A stretch of DNA of 64,000 nt from Clostridiales bacterium UBA6114 (GTDB lineage Bacteria; Bacillota; Clostridia; Oscillospirales; Butyricicoccaceae). The notes beneath the pieces are model-generated. The model was not told where the DNA came from and made no database searches. It saw nothing but the letters and a program-made list of their open reading frames with translations. The stretch's first letter is position 1. Each line of letters opens with the position of its first letter. The stretch spans positions 181,806 to 245,805 of the forward strand of contig DIWE01000009.1 of NCBI GenBank assembly GCA_002423435.1, in the 5' to 3' direction. Both the position numbers and the translations under genes were made by a program. Positions 26,251-34,539 of this stretch are shown piece by piece.

Positions 26251-27282
26251 ATGAAAAAGATCAAAGTAGGCGTTGCGGGCTACGGAGTGATCGGCCAGAG
26301 GCTGGCCGACGGGGTCGTCCGCCAGGGCGATATGGAGCTCGTCGGAATTGTCGACCTGGAGCCGACCCTCTCCATCCGCGCCCTGAAGGAAAAAGGCATG
26401 CCCTATAACCTCTATCTTGTGGACGGAGCCGATAGGACAAAGTTCGACAGGCTGGGGATTCCGGTGTCGGGCTCTTTCGGCGACCTCCTGGGCAAGGTGG
26501 ACATCATGCTCGATTCCGCCCCGGGCGGCGTAGGCGCCAAAAACAAGATGCTGTATGAAAAGGCCGGGGTCAAGGCCATTTTCCAGGGGGGCGAGAAGAA
26601 CTCGGTGGCGGACGTGTTTTTCCACGGTTATGCCAACTACGAAAAAGGCCTTGGCGCGGATTACCTGAAGTTGACAAGCTGCAACACCACCGGCCTGATC
26701 CGGAGCGTTGACTGCCTTGACCGCCGGTATGGCGTCGACCGGGTAGCCATAACCATCATCCGCCGCGTGGCGGATCCCGGCGATTATCACCGGGGGCTCA
26801 CCAACGCGCTGCAGATCGACAAGGCCCCTTCCCACCAGGCGGTCGACCTGATGACCATTATGCCGCACATCCAGGCAACCGGCATTCTTGTACATACCCC
26901 GGTCACGCACGGGCATATCATCACCGTCGTCGCCCACGGAAGAAACGGGAAAATCACCCGCGAGCAGGCGCTGGAGGCCTTCCGCGGCCACGAACGCATC
27001 CGGGTAGTCCGGATCGACGACGGTTTTCTCGGCAACGCCAGCTTTTTCCGCTATGCGCGCGACCTCGGCAATCCGCGCGGCGACATGTATGAGATCGGTC
27101 TGTGGGAGGACAGCATCGTGGAAAGCGGCGACGACATCATGTACGCGATCAACATCCCGCAGGAATCCGTTACGATTCCGGAAACCATAGACGCAGTCCG
27201 CGCCGCGCTCAGAATGCAGCCGGATTCAAAATCCGGCACAGCCAAAACCAACGGATTCCTCGGCCTGGGCGGCTGGAAATAA
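26251..27282 (+). CDS. Type II (archaeal-type) glyceraldehyde-3-phosphate dehydrogenase homologue
   Basis: 343 residues from the ATG at 26251 (GAGGG upstream). It resembles archaeal type II GAPDH throughout: VGVAGYGVIGQRLADGV (nucleotide site), IFQGGEK, the catalytic SCNTTGL, RRVADPGDYHRG, PSHQAVD, and INIPQESVTIPETIDAVRA. The classical bacterial GAPDH motif SCTTN is absent. It would oxidise an aldehyde-phosphate to an acyl phosphate with NAD(P). Its place at the head of an operon with a kinase, aldolase and transketolase suggests a dedicated catabolic step, not central glycolysis (inference). Confidence 0.88.
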   Translation: MKKIKVGVAGYGVIGQRLADGVVRQGDMELVGIVDLEPTLSIRALKEKGMPYNLYLVDGADRTKFDRLGIPVSGSFGDLLGKVDIMLDSAPGGVGAKNKMLYEKAGVKAIFQGGEKNSVADVFFHGYANYEKGLGADYLKLTSCNTTGLIRSVDCLDRRYGVDRVAITIIRRVADPGDYHRGLTNALQIDKAPSHQAVDLMTIMPHIQATGILVHTPVTHGHIITVVAHGRNGKITREQALEAFRGHERIRVVRIDDGFLGNASFFRYARDLGNPRGDMYEIGLWEDSIVESGDDIMYAINIPQESVTIPETIDAVRAALRMQPDSKSGTAKTNGFLGLGGWK

Positions 27283-27357
27283 ACGCGCATTCCGTTTCCA
27301 TGGTCGGAGCGGGCAGTATAAAAGATAGAGTCTATAAAGAATGGATTTGTAGCTTAA

Positions 27358-28284
27358 ATGGATATTATCTGCATGGGGCTATTGGTGTGCGATATTATTG
27401 TGAAACCCGTCTCCAGGAATTTGTTTGACAAAGATTCCATGCCCGTCGAAAGGGTCATTGTTCTGCCCGGGGGCGACGCCTGCAACGTCGCCTGCAACGC
27501 CGCGGCGATCGGAATGGATACGGCCATTGTTTCCGCCGTCGGCAAGGACACAAACGGCATATTGGTCAGACAGTATCTCGATTCGCACGGCGTAGATACA
27601 TCCTGCATCCGTGAAAGCGAACGGTTCGGCACCGCGACCAGCATCGTCATGGTTGAGCCGAACGGCGAACGCCATTTTTTGTCCAACACGGAGGTTTTTC
27701 AGGATCTGTACCCGGACCAGCTGACAAGGGAAATCCTTGAGGGGGCAAAGGTGCTCAGCTTAAACGGGTATTATCGTCTGCCGAATCTGGATGACGGCGG
27801 AGTGATACCGGCTTTTAAGCTTGCCCGTGAAATGGGGCTTCTAACCTGTGTCGACACGGTATCAAACCGAAAGGGGAGCTGGCTTTCCCGGATTGAACAG
27901 ACCCTGTATCACACCGATCTGTTTTTGCCAAGCTACGACGAGGCGGTCGAAATTACAGGGGAGACTGATGTGCGGGAAATGAGGAAGATGCTCGGGCGGT
28001 TCGGGATGAAGGTTTTCGCGGTAAAAATGGGAAGCCGGGGAGCCTATGTGACCGATTTCAAAGAGGAATACTTTATTAAACCGTTTCCCGTCGAAAGGAT
28101 CGAATCCACCGTGGGCGCGGGGGATTCCTTTGTCGCCGGGTTTTTAAGCGGCCAGGTGCTCGGCATGGACATGTACGAAAGCGCTTTGCTCGCGAGCGCG
28201 GCGGCGGCGCGTACGCTGCGGGTACCGGGTGCGACAGGCGGCATGCCGTCCGCCGAGGTTCTGCTGCGCGACATCGGCAAATAA
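27358..28284 (+). CDS. PfkB family carbohydrate kinase
   Basis: 308-residue ribokinase-fold kinase. Conserved N-terminal PGGDACNVACNAAAIG and the C-terminal anion-hole/catalytic motif STVGAGDSFVAGFLSG (catalytic Asp) are clear. It phosphorylates a sugar or sugar acid using ATP. With the IolB homologue and class II aldolase downstream, an IolC-like role (5-dehydro-2-deoxygluconate kinase) is one option, though it lacks the C-terminal DUF2090 often fused to IolC. Ribo-, tagatose- or other keto-acid kinase activity cannot be excluded. Confidence 0.88.
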   Translation: MDIICMGLLVCDIIVKPVSRNLFDKDSMPVERVIVLPGGDACNVACNAAAIGMDTAIVSAVGKDTNGILVRQYLDSHGVDTSCIRESERFGTATSIVMVEPNGERHFLSNTEVFQDLYPDQLTREILEGAKVLSLNGYYRLPNLDDGGVIPAFKLAREMGLLTCVDTVSNRKGSWLSRIEQTLYHTDLFLPSYDEAVEITGETDVREMRKMLGRFGMKVFAVKMGSRGAYVTDFKEEYFIKPFPVERIESTVGAGDSFVAGFLSGQVLGMDMYESALLASAAAARTLRVPGATGGMPSAEVLLRDIGK

Positions 28285-28368
28285 AAAAACGAGCCAATAA
28301 TGCGGTGCCTGCATTCGGGCGGATTGCGTCCGCAAAATGGGCAAGTTATAGGAAAGTGTGATTGAATC

Positions 28369-29301
28369 ATGGGACTGCTCGTTACCACAAAGGATATGTT
28401 CAAAGACGCATATGAAAAGCATTATGCCGTCGGGGCGTTTAATATCAACAATCTGGAACTGATCCAGGGAGTCGTCGGGGCGGCCGCGAAGCTTCGTTCC
28501 CCCGTCATTTTGCAGGCGTCGCCCTTCACGGGGAAATACGCGGACTTAGGATACATCGCCGCGATCGCGGAGCACGCGGCAAAGCTTTCGGGGCTTCCCG
28601 TCGCGCTGCACTTGGACCATGGGGAGGATCTCGAAACGGCCAGGGAATTTATCGCCGCCGGCTTTACCTCGGTGATGATCGACGGGTCGCACCGCGAATA
28701 CGAAAAAAATGTTGAACTGACCAAAGCCGTCTGCGATTACGCGCATGCGCACGGTGTCGTTGTGGAGGGCGAGCTCGGCACCATTTCCGGCATCGAAGAC
28801 GGGGTGAGCGGAATGGAGGTCGTATATACCGATCCCGAACAGGCGCGTGATTTTGTCGAAAAGACGGGCGTCGATTCCCTGGCGATTGCGATCGGGACAA
28901 GCCATGGCGCCTATAAATTCAAAGCCGGCCAAAACCCGCAGCTGAGATTTGACATATTGGCGGAGGTCGGCCGCCTGCTCCCCGGGTTTCCCATTGTGCT
29001 GCACGGGGCCTCGTGCGTGAGCCAGGACGACGTGCGCACAATCAATGAGTTTGGAGGTGCCATCGGAAGCGCCGTCGGGATCCCGGAGGATATGCTCAGC
29101 CGCGCATCCGCCATGGCCGTGTGCAAGGTCAATGTGGACACCGATCTGAGGCTGGCAATGACGGGCGCGATACGCAGCTATTTAATCCGGAAACCCTCCG
29201 ACATCGATTACCGCCACTACATCGGAGCGGGCCGCGAAATGGTCCATGAGCGGGTGTCCCACAAGATTCAGCATGTGTTTCACAGCGCGGGTCGTTATTA
29301 A
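28369..29301 (+). CDS. Class II fructose-bisphosphate aldolase family protein
   Basis: 310 residues. Zinc and catalytic motifs are present: LHLDHGEDLE (His and catalytic Asp), GELGTISGIEDG, GTSHGAYKF (zinc His, phosphate site), VLHGASC (zinc His), and KVNVDTDLRLA (phosphate site). It splits or forms a C-C bond to DHAP. In this operon it may cleave the kinase product into DHAP plus an aldehyde, as IolJ does in inositol breakdown. It overlaps nothing, lying 84 bp after the kinase. Confidence 0.9.
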   Translation: MGLLVTTKDMFKDAYEKHYAVGAFNINNLELIQGVVGAAAKLRSPVILQASPFTGKYADLGYIAAIAEHAAKLSGLPVALHLDHGEDLETAREFIAAGFTSVMIDGSHREYEKNVELTKAVCDYAHAHGVVVEGELGTISGIEDGVSGMEVVYTDPEQARDFVEKTGVDSLAIAIGTSHGAYKFKAGQNPQLRFDILAEVGRLLPGFPIVLHGASCVSQDDVRTINEFGGAIGSAVGIPEDMLSRASAMAVCKVNVDTDLRLAMTGAIRSYLIRKPSDIDYRHYIGAGREMVHERVSHKIQHVFHSAGRY

Positions 29302-29350
29302 AAATAGTCACATAAAAACTGTGATTATAAATATAAGGAGGTTTATGAAA

Positions 29351-30370
29351 ATGAAAAGGTTTCTGTCCCTGATTCTTTCATGCCTGATGGTAATTGCGCT
29401 TTCCGCCTGCGGCTCTCCGACCGAAAGCGCCGGTACGACCGATGCCGCCGTCGCCCCGACCACTCTGAAGTTCAATCTTGTCAAATCCAACACCGACCCC
29501 CAGTACGAGTGGTACGGCCGTTTCTTCCAGGATGTCGAGGAAGCGACGAACGGCACCGTCAAAACACAGATCTATCTTTCCGAAAGTCTGGGCAAAACAG
29601 CGGACGTGCTGGAGCTTGCTTCGCAGGGCGAGCCTGTCATCGCCGACTGCGACGTCGCTTATCTTGCAAACTATGTCCCCGATTTCGCCGCGGTCATGTC
29701 TCCCTATCTGATTCAGGCGCCCGAAGAGGGTCTCGTGTTGTGGAACTCCGATGTGTTTAAGGATCTGTGTTCACAGCTCGAGGAAAAAGGGCTGCATCTT
29801 ATCGCGTTAAACTACGAAGGCACCCGCAATCTGTTCACCAAAAATCCCGTCGCATCCCGCGCGGACGTTTCCAAGCTGAAGATCCGCTGCGCTTCCACCA
29901 CCATGTGGAATGCGGTTGTCGGCGTATTGAACGGCAATGCGACCAATATCCCCATGAGCGAGGTTTATCAGGCGCTCTCCCAGGGCGTCGTCGACGGCGC
30001 CGAAGGCGTTTATTCCGTCTTTTATTCTCAGAAATGGTATGAGACTCTGAAATATATCACAAAAACGGAGCATCTGATCGGTTACACCGCGATTGCAATG
30101 TCCTCCGAGGTCTACCATGCCCTGCCGGAGGAAGCCCGCGCGGGTCTGGACAAGGTCGCTTACGACTATATGGAAGAATTCCTTGAGCTGTCCGGCGGCG
30201 TGCAGGACGAATATATGGAGAAGCTGAAAGCCGAGGGCGTTACCATCACCGAGATCGATAAGGCCGAATTCATTCAGGCCGCTCAGGATATCCCGAATAA
30301 CTTCCCCGATTGGACGCCGGGCGTCTATGAAAAGCTGCAGGAAGTTCTTGAAAGCTCCCGCAAGAAGTAA
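29351..30370 (+). CDS. TRAP transporter substrate-binding lipoprotein (DctP)
   Basis: 339 residues from the ATG at 29351, nine bases after AGGAGG (an ATG at 29345 lies too close). Signal peptide with lipobox LSAC and lipid-modified Cys20. DctP-type features include AYLANYVPDF, the RCASTTMWNAVVGVLNGNATNIPMSEVYQALSQG-like substrate region near the middle, and a C-terminal helical tail. It binds an organic acid or sugar acid outside the cell for the DctQM permease encoded downstream. A terminator between it and dctQ probably lowers permease expression. Confidence 0.9.
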   Translation: MKRFLSLILSCLMVIALSACGSPTESAGTTDAAVAPTTLKFNLVKSNTDPQYEWYGRFFQDVEEATNGTVKTQIYLSESLGKTADVLELASQGEPVIADCDVAYLANYVPDFAAVMSPYLIQAPEEGLVLWNSDVFKDLCSQLEEKGLHLIALNYEGTRNLFTKNPVASRADVSKLKIRCASTTMWNAVVGVLNGNATNIPMSEVYQALSQGVVDGAEGVYSVFYSQKWYETLKYITKTEHLIGYTAIAMSSEVYHALPEEARAGLDKVAYDYMEEFLELSGGVQDEYMEKLKAEGVTITEIDKAEFIQAAQDIPNNFPDWTPGVYEKLQEVLESSRKK

Positions 30371-30388
30371 ACGGATCTGGTCGGAAAG

Positions 30389-30422
30389 GCAACGTTCTGC
30401 GGGACGTGGGACGTTGCTTTTT
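30389..30422 (+). terminator. Terminator between dctP and dctQ
   Basis: Stem GCAACGT/ACGTTGC (30389-30395 with 30411-30417) followed by T5. Partial read-through would give more binding protein than permease, as is usual in TRAP operons. Confidence 0.75.
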
Positions 30423-30499
30423 GGACTTTTTGCAAAAGTGCCGAAGGCGGCAAAAGGCGGTTTCAATCGTCCTCTGACGTTTAAAAAACGATGACTATC

Positions 30500-30659
30500 T
30501 GTGCGCGGAGCGAATGGAGGTTAGTGTGAAAAATCACACTGACAAATTAATAAAGGCGTGCCGCTCGCCGAAAACGGCAACCGCAGCACATGCCAAAAAA
30601 ACCTCCATTCGCCTGTGAGGTTTTTGATGATCAATTTGTGCGCGGAGCGAATGGAGGTT
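30500..30659 (+). repeat. 23-bp direct repeat around two ribosome-binding sites
   Basis: The same 23 bp (core GCGAATGGAGG) occurs at 30500-30522, before a 30-codon uORF, and at 30637-30659, before dctQ. Between them a 16-base segment AAAAACCTCCATTCGC (30597-30612) is complementary to the second copy and to the core of the first, so two mutually exclusive hairpins are possible. Part of the leader (30579-30596, AACCGCAGCACATGCCAA) matches tags at 5005-5023 and 33516-33534. Confidence 0.7.
30526..30618 (+). CDS. Candidate 30-residue leader peptide (uORF) before dctQ
   Basis: GTG start with GGAGG five bases upstream; ends TGA at 30618. The peptide begins MKNHTDKLIKACRSPKTATA and is basic with no known match. 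Its last codons cover the 5' arm (30597-30612) of the hairpin that can hide the dctQ ribosome site, so a ribosome on this uORF would open that hairpin. This is the layout of translational attenuation; no experimental support can be given. Confidence 0.5.
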   Translation: MKNHTDKLIKACRSPKTATAAHAKKTSIRL

Positions 30660-30662
30660 TTT

Positions 30663-31172
30663 ATGAAGCAAAAAGCAAGCAGACTTGAATCGATTGTGGA
30701 TATGACGGCGAAGATCATCAGCAGCACCGCCTTTATCGGCATGGTGCTTTTGATCTCAATGAATGTTTTTTCCCGCTACGTCTTTAATCTGTCGTTTAAC
30801 TGGGCCGAGGAACTGGCTTACTTGTTATTTAACTGGACGGTGTTCTTCGGCGTTGCCATCTTATACCGTTATCAGGGGCTGACCGCCATCGACGCGCTTG
30901 TCAATCATATGTCCCCCAAGGTCAAAAGAGTGGCCCTGATATTCAATTATTCGATATTGCTGGCTATCACTTCCTGCCTGGTCGTCTGGGGCTATGTGTT
31001 TGCGATGAACGCATGGGTCCGCAAAAGCCCGAGCCTGCACATCCCATATTTCTATTACGATATCTCAATACCGCTCGCATGCATCATTTTGGCAGGATAT
31101 TCTCTGAAGTTTTTGATCATGACCATCAAAGGCGAACAAATTGAAGAGGTTGCCCTGGAATTCCGTTCGTAG
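30663..31172 (+). CDS. TRAP transporter small permease subunit (DctQ)
   Basis: 169 residues from the ATG at 30663, five bases after GGAGG. Four membrane helices are visible (ISSTAFIGMVLLISMNVFSRY, LLFNWTVFFGVAILYRY, IFNYSILLAITSCLVVWGY, SIPLACIILAGYSLKFLI), the standard DctQ topology, with the NWAEELAYLLFNW motif. It pairs with DctM encoded 32 bp downstream. Its leader holds the uORF and hairpin described separately. Confidence 0.9.
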   Translation: MKQKASRLESIVDMTAKIISSTAFIGMVLLISMNVFSRYVFNLSFNWAEELAYLLFNWTVFFGVAILYRYQGLTAIDALVNHMSPKVKRVALIFNYSILLAITSCLVVWGYVFAMNAWVRKSPSLHIPYFYYDISIPLACIILAGYSLKFLIMTIKGEQIEEVALEFRS

Positions 31173-31204
31173 TATTCCCGGATTCTTCTAAGGAGAGTGG
31201 ATTA

Positions 31205-32497
31205 ATGAGCTTTTGGTCGATTTTCCCGATTTTTTTCATGTTTATCCTTTTCGCGCTGAGGATACCGATTGCTTTTTCGCTGATCATTGCTTCGGCCATG
31301 TATTACCTGTGGGGACCGAACGCCATGAATATCACGACGATGTGTCAGCCGATGGTCGCGGCGAATTCCTCGTTTGTTTATCTCGCGATCCCGTTTTTTA
31401 CCTGCGCCGGTGCCGTATTCAACTATTCCGGCATTACGAGAAGGTTATTGGGGCTTGCCGATCTGATGGTGGGGCATTTAGTCGGCGGCCTGGGACATGT
31501 CAATATCGTCCTTTCCACAATGATGGGCGGGTTGTCCGGTTCCGCGATAGCCGACTCCGCGATGGACTCCAAAATCCTCGTGCCGCAGATGGTGCGTCTG
31601 GGCTACAGCAAGGCTTACTCCTGCGCCGTGACCGCGGCGTCGTCCTGCATCACGCCGATCATCCCGCCCGGAATCTGTCTGATCCTGTATTCCATGGCTT
31701 CGAATGTCTCCGTCGCCAAGATGTTCTACGCCGGATATGTTCCGGGCCTGATCATCATGGCGGGGCAGATGATCACGAATCATTTCATTTCCAAAAAGCG
31801 AAATTACAGATCCTCCAGGGTGCAAAGAGCCACTCCGAAGGAATTTTTGAAAGCGTTGAGAGAAGCGCTGTGGGCGCTGTTTGTTCCTTTCGGCATTATC
31901 ATGGGGCTTCGCTACGGTATGTTCACGCCTACCGAGGCCGGGGCGATCTGCATCATTTATGCGGTTATCGTCGGCGCGTTCATATATAAGGAACTGAAAC
32001 TCAGCCATGTGAAGGATATCCTTCTGGAGTCCGTCACGGGGACAGCCGGTATTATGATGATTCTGGCCGGCGCGTCGGCGTTTTCTTCGTATCTGACATG
32101 GGAAAGAATCCCCATGCTGATTTCCGAAGCGCTTATCAAAAACATCTCATCACCGTTTGTGTTCATCATCGTGGTGAATATTTTACTGCTGCTCATCGGC
32201 TGTTTCTTTGACGGCGGCGCGGCGATGATTTTACTCGCGCCTCTGCTGGTTCCGGCCGCGCAGGCCATGGGCATCGATCTGATCCACTTCGGCATCATCA
32301 TCTGCATCAATCTGACAATAGCGGGCATCACTCCGCCGTTCGGAACTCAGATGTTTTCGACCTGCACGATCACGGGCTGCAGGATTGAGGATTATTCGCG
32401 CGAAGTGCTGCCGTACATCGGCGTTTTGATACTGATCATGGAAATATTGTCTTTTCTGCCGCAGATTACCCTGTTCGTGCCCAACCTGCTCTCCTGA
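31205..32497 (+). CDS. TRAP transporter large permease subunit (DctM)
   Basis: 430 residues, about eleven to twelve membrane helices. Family signatures: GGLSGSAIADSAMDSKILVP, ASSCITPIIPPGICLILY, PTEAGAICIIYAV, GCFFDGGAAMILLAPLLVPAA and TPPFGTQMF. It forms the sodium- or proton-coupled channel of the transporter; the DctP and DctQ partners are encoded immediately upstream. Confidence 0.92.
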   Translation: MSFWSIFPIFFMFILFALRIPIAFSLIIASAMYYLWGPNAMNITTMCQPMVAANSSFVYLAIPFFTCAGAVFNYSGITRRLLGLADLMVGHLVGGLGHVNIVLSTMMGGLSGSAIADSAMDSKILVPQMVRLGYSKAYSCAVTAASSCITPIIPPGICLILYSMASNVSVAKMFYAGYVPGLIIMAGQMITNHFISKKRNYRSSRVQRATPKEFLKALREALWALFVPFGIIMGLRYGMFTPTEAGAICIIYAVIVGAFIYKELKLSHVKDILLESVTGTAGIMMILAGASAFSSYLTWERIPMLISEALIKNISSPFVFIIVVNILLLLIGCFFDGGAAMILLAPLLVPAAQAMGIDLIHFGIIICINLTIAGITPPFGTQMFSTCTITGCRIEDYSREVLPYIGVLILIMEILSFLPQITLFVPNLLS

Positions 32498-32611
32498 TTT
32501 TTCGGATGCGGCGGGCGGATATGCATCCGCAATACCGCTTCCGGAAGATTATATTGCGGGGGACGAGAAGAACGCAAACCGAAAGGCACTCTTTGGAAAG
32601 GAATTCTCGGA

Positions 32612-33460
32612 ATGGATATAAAGAAGATCAATCAAACAAAAATTTTTGCGAATGAAATCCGGATTGAGACATTAAAGGAGCTCGCTGAAATCGGCAGCGG
32701 CCACTTAGGCGGCGCCTTGGACCTCGCCGATCTGCTCGCCGTTCTCTATTCCGGAGCCATGAGGATCGACCCTAAAAAGCCGGACTGTCCGGACAGAGAC
32801 TATCTGGTGATTTCAAAGGGCCATGCCGGCCCCGTCCTTTACGCGGCTCTGGCGCTTAAGGGCTATTTCCCGCTGGAGATGCTGAAAACGCTGAATCAGC
32901 CCGGCACAAAGCTGCCGAGCCACTGCGACCGCTGCAAAACGCCTGGCGTCGATATGACGGCGGGCTCGCTCGGGCAGGGGATCGGCGCGGCGGTGGGCAT
33001 TGCCCTCGGGAACAAGCTCCAGGGGCGTGACAGCGATACATATTGCATTATCGGCGACGGCGAAATGGACGAAGGCTCCGTCTGGGAGGCCATGCTGCTC
33101 GCGCCGCAGTTTTGTCTCGATCACTTCATTGTCTTTGCCGATCACAACGGCCTGCAGATCGACGGCGCCACAAACGACGTCGTGGGGCTGGGCGATATTT
33201 CAAAAAAAGTCTCCGAATTCGGCTGGTACGTCGTCGATGTGGACGGCCACGACGCGGAGGCGATCACCGCGGCGATCGCGCTGTGCAAAAAGGCGGGCGT
33301 TCCCGCGTTTGTAAACCTGCATACCGTAAAGGCAAAGGGATGGGCGAAATACGAAAACAAAGTGGAATCCCATTATGTCAAAAACATATCGGAGGCCGAT
33401 ATCCTTGAGCCGATTTCCGTTTTGCAGGATGAAATTGAACTTTTAAGAAAAACACTGTGA
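32612..33460 (+). CDS. Transketolase, N-terminal (ThDP-binding) subunit
   Basis: 282 residues, about the size of split N-terminal transketolases. GSGHLGGALDLADLLA and DYLVISKGHAGPVLYAAL match the family; the ThDP diphosphate site is GDGEMDEGSVWEAM...NGLQIDG. The partner subunit follows 103 bp downstream. Moves two-carbon keto units between sugar phosphates. A dedicated copy in a catabolic operon suggests it works on an operon-specific substrate. Confidence 0.93.
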   Translation: MDIKKINQTKIFANEIRIETLKELAEIGSGHLGGALDLADLLAVLYSGAMRIDPKKPDCPDRDYLVISKGHAGPVLYAALALKGYFPLEMLKTLNQPGTKLPSHCDRCKTPGVDMTAGSLGQGIGAAVGIALGNKLQGRDSDTYCIIGDGEMDEGSVWEAMLLAPQFCLDHFIVFADHNGLQIDGATNDVVGLGDISKKVSEFGWYVVDVDGHDAEAITAAIALCKKAGVPAFVNLHTVKAKGWAKYENKVESHYVKNISEADILEPISVLQDEIELLRKTL

Positions 33461-33515
33461 CCTTGAGGTGAAAAGCCTAAACGACCACAAGATTTACGTG
33501 CGTGTTGACCGCTCA

Positions 33516-33560
33516 AACCGCAGCACATGCACAAAATGACTATAAAAAGGAATGGTCATA
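33516..33560 (+). repeat. Leader repeat copy 3 before the transketolase C-terminal gene
   Basis: Tag AACCGCAGCACATGCACAA (33516-33534), then ATGACTAT and AAAGGAATGGTCATA (33546-33560) ahead of the ATG at 33564. The preceding GATTTACGTGCGTGTTG also matches copy 1 (GATTTGCGTGCGTGTTG), so similarity spans about 70 nt. The SD part AAAGGAATGGTCATA recurs alone at 35533-35547 before the iolB-like gene. Confidence 0.6.
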
Positions 33561-33563
33561 ATT

Positions 33564-34532
33564 ATGTTCAAAATCGCGAGTACGCATGAAATGGATTCCG
33601 TCGAGATGCGAAGCGCCTATGCCGAGACCATGAGGGAGCTCGCCAGGCTCGATGATAAAATCGTCGCTTTGGAAGCCGACCTGATGGGCGCCGGCGGCAT
33701 GACCGGCTTCAAGAATGAATTCCCGGGCAGGACGATCGACGTCGGGATTGCCGAGCAATCGCTGATCTCTATCGCGGCGGGGCTCTCCGTCGTCGGGTAC
33801 GTCCCCTTCGCCCATACCTTCGCCACCTTTGCGACCCGGCGTCCGTGCGATCAGATCTACATATCCTGCGCTTACAGCCACGCCAATGTCAAGATCGTCG
33901 GCTCGGACCCCGGAATCACGGGCGAGCTCAACGGCGGGACCCATCAGGCCATGGAGGATATCGCTATTTTGCGCCCCATCCCCAATATCACCATCCTGGA
34001 GCCCAGCGATGCCGTTCAGATGGGGTGGGCGATACGCAAGGCGGCCGAAACCGAAGGCTTGTTTTACATCCGGATGCACCGCAAGCCGACGATCAAGGTA
34101 TATGAAAAAGACTCGGAATTTGAGATCGGCAGGGGCGTCGTCGTGCGCGACGGCGCGGACGCGACGATCCTTGCAAGCGGTGCGCTGATGATGGAGCAGG
34201 CGCTGATTGCTTCCGAATCGCTCTGCAAGGAGGGCGTGTCCGCAAGAGTCGTCGACCTGGTCAGCATAAAGCCCATCGACAAGGAGCTGATCCTCCGCTG
34301 CGCCCGGGAGACGAAGGCGATCGTTGTCGCCGAGAATCATTTCACAACCGGAGGCGTCGCCTCCGCCGTGGCGGAGGTGCTTGCCGAAAACGCCGTCGGC
34401 GTCCCTTTTAAACACATCGGCATCCGCAATTCCTTCGGTGAGGTCGGTCAGGTCGGCTATCTGCTTGAACGCTTCGGAATGACAGGCGGGCATATTGCGG
34501 CGGCCGTAAAGGACGCCGTCAAGGCGGGGTGA
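33564..34532 (+). CDS. Transketolase, C-terminal subunit
   Basis: 322 residues from the ATG at 33564; an ATG at 33552 is in frame but flush with the ribosome site. Pyrimidine-binding domain with DVGIAEQSLISIAAGLS (catalytic Glu) and MEDIAILRPIPNITILEPSDAVQ, followed by the transketolase C-terminal domain. Forms the complete enzyme with the subunit encoded upstream. The gene for a TIM-barrel isomerase starts 7 bp after its stop. Confidence 0.93.
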   Translation: MFKIASTHEMDSVEMRSAYAETMRELARLDDKIVALEADLMGAGGMTGFKNEFPGRTIDVGIAEQSLISIAAGLSVVGYVPFAHTFATFATRRPCDQIYISCAYSHANVKIVGSDPGITGELNGGTHQAMEDIAILRPIPNITILEPSDAVQMGWAIRKAAETEGLFYIRMHRKPTIKVYEKDSEFEIGRGVVVRDGADATILASGALMMEQALIASESLCKEGVSARVVDLVSIKPIDKELILRCARETKAIVVAENHFTTGGVASAVAEVLAENAVGVPFKHIGIRNSFGEVGQVGYLLERFGMTGGHIAAAVKDAVKAG

Positions 34533-34539
34533 CGGAGAA

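Noticed and set aside
33468..33539. Possible 23-codon uORF before the transketolase C-terminal gene
   Set aside because: Its GTG has no properly spaced ribosome site and its frame differs from the frame shared by the other copies.
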